Shown here: in pieces, positions 1 through 5,135 of the stretch
How positions within the stretch are numbered: position 1 is the first letter of the stretch
How the letters are laid out: every line of letters starts with the position of its first letter
From: CAYHZL01 sp964361075
GTDB lineage: Bacteria > Bacteroidota > Ignavibacteria > UBA10030 > UBA8401
DNA length: 6,031 bases
Direction of reading: 5' to 3'
NCBI GenBank assembly: GCA_964361075.1
Contig: CAYHZL010000207.1
Span: 1-6,031, forward strand
Notes under the pieces: model-generated
What the model was told of the DNA's origin: nothing
The model's input: the letters and a program-made list of their open reading frames with translations, nothing else
The model's database searches: none
Translations under genes and position numbers: made by a program

Positions 1-2
1 AT

Positions 3-350
3 GATGTAACTTCTGTTTCGGAACAAACCAATGCATCCATACCAACACAATTTTCGCTGTCCCAAAACTATCCAAACCCGTTTAATCCGGCAACGAACAT
101 TCGTTACTCAATCCCTCTTAATCCCCATTTACAAGGGGGAAAATCCGCCGAAGGCGGAAGGGGGATTTTTGTAACGCTGAAAGTATATGATGTACTCGGA
201 AGAGAAATTGCAACGTTGGTGAATGAACAACAACCGGCGGGGACTTACAACATTCAATTTAACGGCTCTCGCCTTTCCAGCGGACTGTATTTTTATCAAC
301 TGCGCTCCGGAAATTTTGTTGAAACAAAAAAAATGTTGATGCTCAAGTGA
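3..350 (+). CDS. C-terminal fragment of a type IX secretion system substrate (type A sorting domain)
   Basis: This is the last 115 codons of a gene whose start lies left of the window; it ends with TGA at 348-350. The reading frame is open throughout. Visible residues 21-33 read QNYPNPFNPATNI, 62-76 VYDVLGREIATLVNE, followed by GTYNIQFNGSRLSSGLYFY and a basic end, KKMLMLK. These are the hallmarks of the Por/T9SS type A C-terminal domain. In known family members this domain directs a protein with a Sec signal peptide through the type IX secretion system to the cell surface or medium and is then removed. The catalytic or adhesive part of the protein is not in the window, so its function cannot be named. 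Oddly, about 15 residues (41-55, P to I) interrupt the usual IPLN-FVTLKVYD run; they are encoded by a palindromic repeat (separate entry). The gene converges on the minus-strand operon. Confidence 0.9.
   Translation, partial: DVTSVSEQTNASIPTQFSLSQNYPNPFNPATNIRYSIPLNPHLQGGKSAEGGRGIFVTLKVYDVLGREIATLVNEQQPAGTYNIQFNGSRLSSGLYFYQLRSGNFVETKKMLMLK
120..167. repeat. Palindromic repeat inserted in frame in the T9SS sorting domain
   Basis: An outer inverted repeat, AATCCCC (120-126) against GGGGATT (161-167), encloses a hairpin with TCCGCC (144-149) pairing with GGCGGA (153-158) around a GAA loop. An alternative local stem pairs CCCC (123-126) with GGGG (135-138). Translated in the host frame it gives PHLQGGKSAEGGRGI, a Gly/Lys-rich stretch unlike the flanking sorting domain. 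The unmatched segment is 45 bp (123-167), a multiple of three, so the frame is kept. Palindromes of this AATCCCC...TCCGCC..GGCGGA type are, to my recollection, dispersed intergenic repeats in related genomes. Copy number cannot be seen here. Confidence 0.7.
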
Positions 351-361
351 TTCGTGGCGGC

Positions 362-416
362 GGAATAAATTCCAGCGGGTATCCATTTCGTGGATTCCGG
401 CTTTCACCGGAATGAC
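362..416. repeat. Dispersed palindromic repeat (GTCATTCCGG type) between convergent genes
   Basis: Three small inverted repeats lie in tandem: GGAAT-AA-ATTCC (362-373), ATCCA-TTTCG-TGGAT (381-395) and ATTCCGG-CTTTCA-CCGGAAT (394-413). The last ends in AATGAC, the reverse complement of the GTCATT end shared with other repeats in this window. Read on the minus strand, it encodes the VIPVKAGIHEMDTRWN peptide often seen in spurious ORF annotations built from this widespread repeat family. It lies 12 bp after the T9SS gene stop and could also help end transcription. No target-site duplication was recognised. Confidence 0.7.
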
Positions 417-479
417 AATGTGAGCGACGCGGGAATTTAACTCAATAGAGAATAAAATATTGGTGTAACGTAGCAAACA

Positions 480-512
480 AAAAGGAGAACACAATCTGTC
501 CTTTTGGTTTTT
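480..512. terminator. Weak candidate bidirectional terminator
   Basis: AAAAGGA (480-486) can pair with TCCTTTT (499-505) around a 12-nt loop. On the plus strand it is followed by GG and a five-T run (508-512); on the minus strand the stem is followed by TGTTTG. It sits between the convergent T9SS gene and the barrel gene, immediately after the latter's stop, where a shared terminator would be expected. The stem is short and AT-rich, so this is a position-supported guess. The GC-richer palindrome at 394-413 may be the more effective structure. Confidence 0.35.
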
Positions 513-1695
513 AAAAAGAATATTTCATTCTCATAAAAACGGATTGCCCGTAGGTTCCATATTCTGTAAACGCATCACCAGTGAAAAACAATCCGATGCA
601 CATGACATCAAAATTTTCCAATGCTGACCATGAAAGAGACGGAACAAGTACAGACGAGCCATCATTCGGATTATGAATAACAAATCCCGAAACGCGCACA
701 AGCGGATGCACATCGAAAGAAACTTCCTGAAACACCGACCATCGTGCCGGAGAAAGTAAATGAAGTGACTGTGCAAGCGGCAACGCTGCAAGAGTATTGT
801 TTGTTACGCCGCGAGTATTGTATAATAATTCCGTGTGAAGATACAAATTATTTGGAAATGTATAATCTGCTGAAAGTGTTCCCGATGTTGACCATTGATT
901 TTTGAATTGCGGAAAGATCGCGGCAACATCATTACCGATTTTTGATGTAAGCATCTCGCCGCGAAATCCCGCCCCTTCAATATCGCCTGCCCAGCCAATG
1001 CCAAGAAACGGCTCTTGCGCTCTTGCGCCGCCGAGCAAATGAAAATCGTATTTCCATGCATTGAGCAAAAGTTTTGCAGCAACAACACTTCCGGATTTAG
1101 TTTTCCCCGGCTTCACGGCAATTTCAATTTTTGAAACTTCGCTGCTGAAATATTGCACACGCAGTGCATCCACACCGGGGCGCTCTTCGTAATCAAAATC
1201 TAAAATTGAAAGAGGATTGAAAAGATCGGTCGGATTCCATACCATCGCTGTTCCCCACGCAATACGCTGCCTGCCCAATGTAATTTGAAATTTATTATAG
1301 GACGCATCACACCACAATCTGTCCAATTCAGAATATCCGACAGAGGAAGAATTATTCCACCAGACAATATCCACGTTTTCAAATTCATGCTGCGCTCTGA
1401 TTGTTGAAAGGAAGTTCGAATTTTTTTCAACACTGCCGCCGAAAACAATACGGTTGCGCAATTCAGCGCCAATCGTCATTCCTTCTGCAAGAAAAAATTT
1501 GCTGTTAATGCGGGAATGGAAAAAATGATCATTCACCCGACCAATAGAAGGATTATCGGTGTTGCTGTATAAATATTTGGCATAGCCGCCAAGTTGATAG
1601 GATTCTGTTTGAGCCGTGAGTAATGATGAAAAGAAAAAACAAAGAACAACATACGAGGCGGCGACCTTTGAGAAATTTTTAATCAACTGTTCCAT
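511..1695 (-). CDS. Outer-membrane beta-barrel protein of the ABC/LolA-like operon
   Basis: The 394-residue product starts with a Sec signal peptide: basic MEQLIKNFSK, a hydrophobic stretch at about 11-26 and probable cleavage after LTA28, leaving a Q29 N-terminus. There is no lipobox cysteine. The mature chain has alternating aromatic/polar strands, many Tyr/Trp/Asn residues and a terminal Phe (MRMKYSF), as expected of an outer-membrane barrel. Residues 141-163 carry GRQRIAWGTAMVWNPTDLFN followed by PLS, then ERPG (171-174). This arrangement resembles the DUF1302-like barrel families found beside lipid-handling exporters, but membership is inferred from memory. The start ATG overlaps the ATPase stop (TAATG, 1 nt) with no good Shine-Dalgarno of its own, so translation is probably coupled. 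It is the last gene of the operon and may be the outer-membrane receiver or exit for the transported substrate. It could instead be an unrelated porin that is merely co-expressed. Confidence 0.8.
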   Translation of the reverse strand: MEQLIKNFSKVAASYVVLCFFFSSLLTAQTESYQLGGYAKYLYSNTDNPSIGRVNDHFFHSRINSKFFLAEGMTIGAELRNRIVFGGSVEKNSNFLSTIRAQHEFENVDIVWWNNSSSVGYSELDRLWCDASYNKFQITLGRQRIAWGTAMVWNPTDLFNPLSILDFDYEERPGVDALRVQYFSSEVSKIEIAVKPGKTKSGSVVAAKLLLNAWKYDFHLLGGARAQEPFLGIGWAGDIEGAGFRGEMLTSKIGNDVAAIFPQFKNQWSTSGTLSADYTFPNNLYLHTELLYNTRGVTNNTLAALPLAQSLHLLSPARWSVFQEVSFDVHPLVRVSGFVIHNPNDGSSVLVPSLSWSALENFDVMCIGLFFTGDAFTEYGTYGQSVFMRMKYSF

Positions 1696-2378
1696 TATGA
1701 AATTGCATCGCTGACATTTTTTCCATCTTCTAATGTTACCACGCGCCGTGCACGACGGATAACTTTCGCATCATGCGTAGAAAAGAGAAAAGTAGTACCG
1801 TACTCTTTGTTCAGGTCTTCCATTAAATCCAACAGCGATTCGGCGGTGTGCGAATCGAGATTCGCGGTCGGCTCGTCGGCAAGAACGAATGCTGGATGCG
1901 AAGCAAGCGCTCTCGCAACAGCGACACGCTGCTGTTCACCGCCGGAAAGTTCCGTCGGTTTGCTATCTTTACGATCTGCTAATCCAACGCGCTCCAACAA
2001 TCGCATGGCACGTTCGTATCGTTCTTTTGCTCCGACCTGTTGAAGAAAAAGAATGAACTCAACATTTTCCAGCGCCGTCAGCACGGGAATTAAATTGTAG
2101 GATTGAAAAACAAAACCGATATGATGCAAACGAAAATCAATCAGAGTGCTTTCCTTCATTGATGAAATATCAATTCCATTGATGGTAACATTTCCGTCTG
2201 TCGGTTTATCAAGCCCGCCGATAACATTCAGCAATGTAGATTTTCCCGAACCGGATGGACCGACGATGGCAGTGAATTCTTTTTCGTCAATGTTCAGCGA
2301 GACATCTTTCAGTGCGTGAACAGGAACTGCCGTTGTATTATAAATTTTATTGACGTGATGAACTTCTATAATTGCCAT
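1695..2378 (-). CDS. LolD/MacB-type ABC transporter ATPase
   Basis: The 227-residue nucleotide-binding subunit has every catalytic motif: Walker A GPSGSGKST (40-48), Q-loop Q92 in FVFQSYNLIP, signature LSGGEQQ (144-150), Walker B FVLADEP (164-170) with the catalytic glutamate E169, D-loop NLD (173-175) and the switch histidine H202 in STHD. Length and the FQSYNLIPVLTALENVE stretch fit the LolD/MacB/FtsE branch of ATPases that power FtsX-like permeases. In this branch ATP hydrolysis drives periplasmic movements of the permeases rather than passage through a channel. The ATG at 2378 is chosen over an upstream GTG at 2393: it follows an AGGA Shine-Dalgarno, it begins the conserved MAIIEVHHVNKIY, and the GTG lies partly in a duplicated 8-bp repeat. 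Its partners are the two upstream permeases. The stop overlaps the barrel gene's ATG. A palindromic element separates it from the permease gene. Confidence 0.95.
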   Translation of the reverse strand: MAIIEVHHVNKIYNTTAVPVHALKDVSLNIDEKEFTAIVGPSGSGKSTLLNVIGGLDKPTDGNVTINGIDISSMKESTLIDFRLHHIGFVFQSYNLIPVLTALENVEFILFLQQVGAKERYERAMRLLERVGLADRKDSKPTELSGGEQQRVAVARALASHPAFVLADEPTANLDSHTAESLLDLMEDLNKEYGTTFLFSTHDAKVIRRARRVVTLEDGKNVSDAIS

Positions 2379-2383
2379 AATTT

Positions 2384-2389
2384 TTTCCT
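2384..2389 (-). promoter_or_regulatory. Ribosome binding site deciding the ATPase start
   Basis: On the minus strand CAGGAA precedes ATG 2378 with AAAATT-type spacing of about 6-7 nt. It lies just outside the 8-bp direct repeat that flanks the upstream element, so the insertion left it untouched. It supports the ATG over the GTG at 2393, which would begin before this site. Confidence 0.6.
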
Positions 2390-2391
2390 GC

Positions 2392-2399
2392 ACTAATTA
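2392..2399. repeat. 8-bp direct repeat, ATPase side (putative target-site duplication)
   Basis: ACTAATTA here is identical to 2539-2546 on the other side of the palindromic element; the bases flanking each copy differ, so the match is exactly 8 bp. It overlaps the rejected GTG start codon of the ATPase. Confidence 0.6.
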
Positions 2400-2538
2400 G
2401 AAATTTTTTTTGACAGTCATTGCGAGGCGTTTTTTGCCGAAGCAATCTTTTAAATTTGCAGAAAAGATTGTGCCGAAGGCATTCCGTTGGAACTTCGCTC
2501 ATAAAAAACATTCGCTCGCAATGACTTTTTCAGTGAAA
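2400..2538. mobile_element. 139-bp palindromic insertion element (GTCATTGCGAG ends) within the operon
   Basis: An element fills the gap between the second permease and the ATPase. Perfect 11-bp inverted ends GTCATTGCGAG lie at 2416-2426 and 2515-2525 (reverse complement). They extend imperfectly outward to TGA-starting ends at 2411 and 2532. An inner stem pairs CAATCTTTT (2443-2451) with AAAAGATTG (2462-2470) around a 10-nt loop. The 8-bp direct repeat ACTAATTA borders it at 2392-2399 and 2539-2546. No coding capacity is seen, so any movement would need a transposase from elsewhere. The outermost few bases on each side (2400-2410, 2533-2538) are not inverted copies, so the exact ends are uncertain. 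It will be transcribed as part of the operon mRNA and may form hairpins there. Confidence 0.6.
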
Positions 2539-2546
2539 ACTAATTA
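2539..2546. repeat. 8-bp direct repeat, permease side (putative target-site duplication)
   Basis: This is the second copy of ACTAATTA. On the minus strand it reads TAATTAGT, and its first three bases are the TAA stop codon of the permease gene. Collapsing the two copies leaves an 18-nt permease-ATPase gap that retains the ATPase ribosome binding site. Confidence 0.6.
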
Positions 2547-3758
2547 TGCAATAGTACGAATTGCTTCGACAGGTTTAAGCCGAACAGCTTTCAATGCCGG
2601 ATATAATGCAGCGATAATTGATGTCGCCACCATCATTATCGTGAGCGAAACATACATCGTTAGTTTATTTACCGGATATAACAATGTTGGAATACCATAC
2701 GCTGTTAGTCCATCTGAAAATAATGAAAGATCAATTCCGTGCGCACCGAAGTACTGCGTTAAACCCCAGCCAGCCGCAATACCGATAATTCCGCCGGAGA
2801 ACGAGAGAAAAAGTGATTCCAAAATGATCAACGAAAATAATCTGCGGCGGTACATTCCGATGGCAAGCAGCACGCCAAAATCGCGAACGCGGTCGAGTAC
2901 GGACATCAGCAGCGTGTTGGTAAGACCGAACAACAAAGCGAAAAGAATAATGCCGAGAATAAAAAGATTGGTGATGCCGGCAATTTCTGATGTCAGTTTT
3001 ACTTCCGGTGCAAGTTCTTTCCATGTTTCTACAACAGCAGTTGGAATTTTTTGTTGAATCTCATGCGCTGTTTGTTCAAGTGTTGCTGAAGAACGAACGC
3101 GAAGAAGAATTTCGTGAATCGGAGCGTTTGTTCCGAGCAGCGTTGACAGATCATCTTGTTTGATAAACACATTCATTCCGTCAAAACTTGATGCTTCAGT
3201 TTGATAGATTCCGGAAATTCGAAAAGCGCCGTAGATAATATTTCCATCAAGCCCGGAAAAACTGATCACAACACGAGAACGCAATTTCACTTTTAACCGC
3301 TCTGCAAGTTTTTTTCCGACCACGATAGAATTTGGTGTGTTCAGGTATGCACCGTGTATGATGCTGCGGGAAATTGATGTAACAGTACGCTCGGCATCGG
3401 GCGTTACAGCAACAATCGCCGCACCCGTTGCAACCGTTGCCGATGAAACCATTCCTTCTATAACAGTATGTGTGCTGAATAATTGAACATTGTGATTGTG
3501 TTGTATGATTTGCACTACTGAATCAAGATTTGCAATGGATTGATTCAAGAGTTGATCTTTCTTAAAAGCGACGGAATGGATTTGGATATGTCCGAGTCCG
3601 CGATTGATTGATGTTTCCACCATCGCATCATACATGCCGGAATACACACCGACGATGAACACTCCGCACGTCAATCCGATTGCCGTTGCCGCGAGAATAA
3701 TCACACTTCGTTTTTTATTTCGCCAGATATTTTTCCATGCAAAAATTACCATCATCAT
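2544..3758 (-). CDS. FtsX/LolC-LolE-type ABC permease, second of a pair
   Basis: The 404-residue inner-membrane permease has the four-helix layout of the LolC/LolE/MacB superfamily. It has a short basic cytoplasmic start (FAWKNIWRNKKRS), TM1 at about 18-42, a large periplasmic domain (about 45-255), then TM2 (262-288), TM3 (309-332) and TM4 (367-389). The FtsX-domain signatures LTNTLLMSVLDRVRDFGVLL and AIGMYRRRLFSLIILE follow TM2. The tail ALYPALKAVRLKPVEAIR is typical of the C-terminal coupling end. It lies in the order permease-permease-ATPase, so it probably forms a heterodimer with its neighbour and binds the LolD-like ATPase. The start overlaps the previous stop by 4 nt (ATGA). Three consecutive ATGs (3758, 3755, 3752) follow a perfect AGGAGG; the first gives 6-nt spacing and the second 9, so the start is uncertain by two codons. 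Whether it moves lipoprotein, lipid or something else is not evident. Confidence 0.92.
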   Translation of the reverse strand: MMMVIFAWKNIWRNKKRSVIILAATAIGLTCGVFIVGVYSGMYDAMVETSINRGLGHIQIHSVAFKKDQLLNQSIANLDSVVQIIQHNHNVQLFSTHTVIEGMVSSATVATGAAIVAVTPDAERTVTSISRSIIHGAYLNTPNSIVVGKKLAERLKVKLRSRVVISFSGLDGNIIYGAFRISGIYQTEASSFDGMNVFIKQDDLSTLLGTNAPIHEILLRVRSSATLEQTAHEIQQKIPTAVVETWKELAPEVKLTSEIAGITNLFILGIILFALLFGLTNTLLMSVLDRVRDFGVLLAIGMYRRRLFSLIILESLFLSFSGGIIGIAAGWGLTQYFGAHGIDLSLFSDGLTAYGIPTLLYPVNKLTMYVSLTIMMVATSIIAALYPALKAVRLKPVEAIRTIA

Positions 3759-4990
3759 CGCACACCTCCTCTGCCTTGCATTGCGGAAACAGGGCGAAGC
3801 TTTCGAATAAAAAAGAGAGGATACAATGACATCACGAGTGCAAGAAAAAATACTACAATAGTCTGCGCAACAAAAATCATAGGATCATTGCTGAACGGCA
3901 TCAGCGGTTCCAATCCCCACGCCAGCATCGCTTCGGCGGCTTCGCCCCACAATCGAATCGGGTGCGCGTGGTAATAGGCGATGAGCGGAATTGCGCCGAT
4001 CATTCCCGCAATTGCACCAACCATTGAAACAAAAATTGTTTCGATGGTGCTGACGATAAGTAATTTTTCGCGCTTCATTCCGAGAGCAATTAACAAACCG
4101 AATTCGCGTGTGCGTTCGATTGTCATCATCATCACCGTACCGAATACGCCGAAGCCGATAATAACGTACAAAATCAACAGCATCAAAATTCCTCCAGCAT
4201 TATCCATTTCGATTGCCTGCACAATTTCCGGCGTCATTTCTTCCCAATTCATAATAACTAATGATGAATCAATCTTGTGTGAAAGAGCGCTCTGTAATTC
4301 GTATAATTTTTTAGCATCATCAATCATCATTGCAACTGAGGTCAATCTGTTTTTTGCATTAAAAAGTATTTGCGCTTTGGGCAGCGCTAAAAATATCATC
4401 GCATTGTTCAGTTGTGGCAAAGGATACTGAATAATTCCTTCAACAACTATTTGTTCGGCTGCCGTTACTCCTTGATATCCTTGTCCAAATACAATCACTG
4501 AATCTCCCACCGTTACCTGCAAACGTTCTGCTAAACCTTCCGCCATCAGAATTCCTTGTGATGAATCGGTGAGATATGTTCCTTTCACAATTCTCGATTG
4601 CAGATTTGTCATTCTGTTTTCTTGCTGCGGATCGATTCCAACAACAGGTGAGACGCGAGTTTCAAGATGATGAGAGAGTAATGCTACAGTTTCCAATCGC
4701 GGATTTACCAGAGCAATGTGCGGTTGAGATTGTAAGAGAGGAAGAAGAGAATTATGTACTTCAAAGCTTTCGTCGAACGAACGATTTTCCCAATACTCTT
4801 TTCCCTGCAACTGAAGATATCCTGTGTAGAGTGAAACGGTATTCTTGATCATATATTCGTACGAACCGAACTGCATCGAACGCATAATCAACGCCATCAC
4901 AACAGCGAAGAAGATTGATGATGTTGCAATCAGTGTGCGGCGTTTGTTTCGCCACAAATTTCGCCACGCAAATCGAAAATAAAATTTCAT
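3755..4990 (-). CDS. FtsX/LolC-LolE-type ABC permease, first of a pair
   Basis: The 411-residue product is a paralogue of its downstream neighbour. It has a basic start, RFAWRNLWRNKRRT, TM1 at about 19-37 and a periplasmic MacB-PCD-like domain at about 40-262. TM2 (266-290) is followed by MMMTIERTREFGLLIALGMK; then come TM3 (310-338), a long periplasmic loop (about 340-368) and TM4 (371-393), with SLYPLFFIRKLRPVSAMQG at the end. The two N-termini (FAWRNLWRNKRR against FAWKNIWRNKKR) show common ancestry, but the periplasmic domains differ widely, as in LolC/LolE heterodimers. The ATG at 4990 is preferred over a TTG at 5020 because it has AAGGAG at 9-nt spacing and begins the conserved sequence; the TTG lies inside the inverted end of an inserted element. 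The gene overlaps the next by 4 nt. In LolCDE one permease docks LolA; which one would do so here cannot be told. Confidence 0.92.
   Translation of the reverse strand: MKFYFRFAWRNLWRNKRRTLIATSSIFFAVVMALIMRSMQFGSYEYMIKNTVSLYTGYLQLQGKEYWENRSFDESFEVHNSLLPLLQSQPHIALVNPRLETVALLSHHLETRVSPVVGIDPQQENRMTNLQSRIVKGTYLTDSSQGILMAEGLAERLQVTVGDSVIVFGQGYQGVTAAEQIVVEGIIQYPLPQLNNAMIFLALPKAQILFNAKNRLTSVAMMIDDAKKLYELQSALSHKIDSSLVIMNWEEMTPEIVQAIEMDNAGGILMLLILYVIIGFGVFGTVMMMTIERTREFGLLIALGMKREKLLIVSTIETIFVSMVGAIAGMIGAIPLIAYYHAHPIRLWGEAAEAMLAWGLEPLMPFSNDPMIFVAQTIVVFFLALVMSLYPLFFIRKLRPVSAMQGRGGVR
3765..3770 (-). promoter_or_regulatory. Strong Shine-Dalgarno (AGGAGG) for the second permease
   Basis: A perfect AGGAGG lies inside the last codons of the first permease gene, 6 nt before ATG 3758 and 9 nt before ATG 3755. 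With the 4-nt gene overlap it suggests coupled, near-equal synthesis of the two permeases. Confidence 0.75.
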
Positions 4991-4998
4991 GAAGAATA

Positions 4999-5006
4999 TC
5001 TCCTTA
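4999..5006. repeat. 8-bp target-site duplication, permease side
   Basis: TCTCCTTA (minus strand TAAGGAGA) matches 5128-5135 exactly, with different flanking bases on both sides. This copy carries the functional ribosome binding site of the first permease. Confidence 0.85.
5000..5005 (-). promoter_or_regulatory. Ribosome binding site AAGGAG of the first permease, regenerated by duplication
   Basis: AAGGAG lies 9 nt before ATG 4990. It falls within the 8-bp repeat TAAGGAGA (minus strand) that also occurs at the stop codon of the LolA-like gene, on the other side of the inserted element. It decides the start at 4990 rather than the upstream TTG. Confidence 0.8.
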
Positions 5007-5127
5007 ATGAAGTTACGCAAACGTCATGCTGAACTTGTTTCAGCATCTTAAAAGAACTCAAAATCAAAGATTCCGAAACAAGTTCGGAATGACGAAGATC
5101 GTTTTTACCTGCTTTGCGTAACTTCAG
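5007..5127. mobile_element. 121-bp MITE-like element with 14-bp terminal inverted repeats
   Basis: Perfect 14-bp inverted ends TGAAGTTACGCAAA (5008-5021) and TTTGCGTAACTTCA (5113-5126) bound the element, with one unmatched base outside each. Immediately inside the left end lies a 26-nt arm (5022-5047), inverted and repeated at 5069-5094 with 22 of 26 positions identical. Each arm is itself a hairpin with an 8-bp stem and 5-nt loop (5026-5046 and 5070-5090). An 8-bp direct repeat, TCTCCTTA, flanks the whole at 4999-5006 and 5128-5135, as expected of a target-site duplication. There is no ORF for a transposase, so it would be a non-autonomous element. It sits between the LolA-like gene and the first permease and will be transcribed with the operon. 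Confidence 0.85.
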
Positions 5128-5135
5128 TCTCCTTA
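5128..5135. repeat. 8-bp target-site duplication, LolA-like side
   Basis: This is the second TCTCCTTA copy. On the minus strand its first three bases are the TAA stop of the LolA-like gene, and the rest is a now-orphaned AAGGAG. Collapsing both copies leaves a 13-nt gap with stop codon and ribosome binding site overlapping. Confidence 0.85.

Noticed and set aside
129..494. A 121-codon minus-strand ORF across the left intergenic region
   Set aside because: It runs antisense through the end of the T9SS gene and through the dispersed repeat, and its VIPVKAGIHEMDTRWN segment is the translation of that repeat. It has no ribosome binding site support and is probably spurious.
2379..2393. GTG start at 2393 for the ATPase
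   Set aside because: It lies in the duplicated 8-bp repeat, upstream of the AGGA site that serves ATG 2378, and adds five residues outside the conserved domain start.
2410..3057. A 215-codon plus-strand ORF starting in the intergenic repeat
   Set aside because: Its start lies in the palindromic element and the rest is antisense to the well-supported second permease. Its composition shows no recognisable domain.
3981..4430. A 149-codon plus-strand ORF
   Set aside because: It is antisense to the transmembrane and periplasmic part of the first permease. Its Ile/Ser-rich pattern is what the complement of a membrane protein gives.
4991..5020. TTG start at 5020 for the first permease
   Set aside because: It falls in the terminal inverted repeat of an inserted element; ATG 4990 has AAGGAG at good spacing and begins the conserved sequence.
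5008..5126. Considered the hairpin-rich gap as a riboswitch or attenuator leader
   Set aside because: Terminal inverted repeats and the exact 8-bp flanking duplication are better explained by insertion. There is no U-tract after the stems and no known aptamer pattern.
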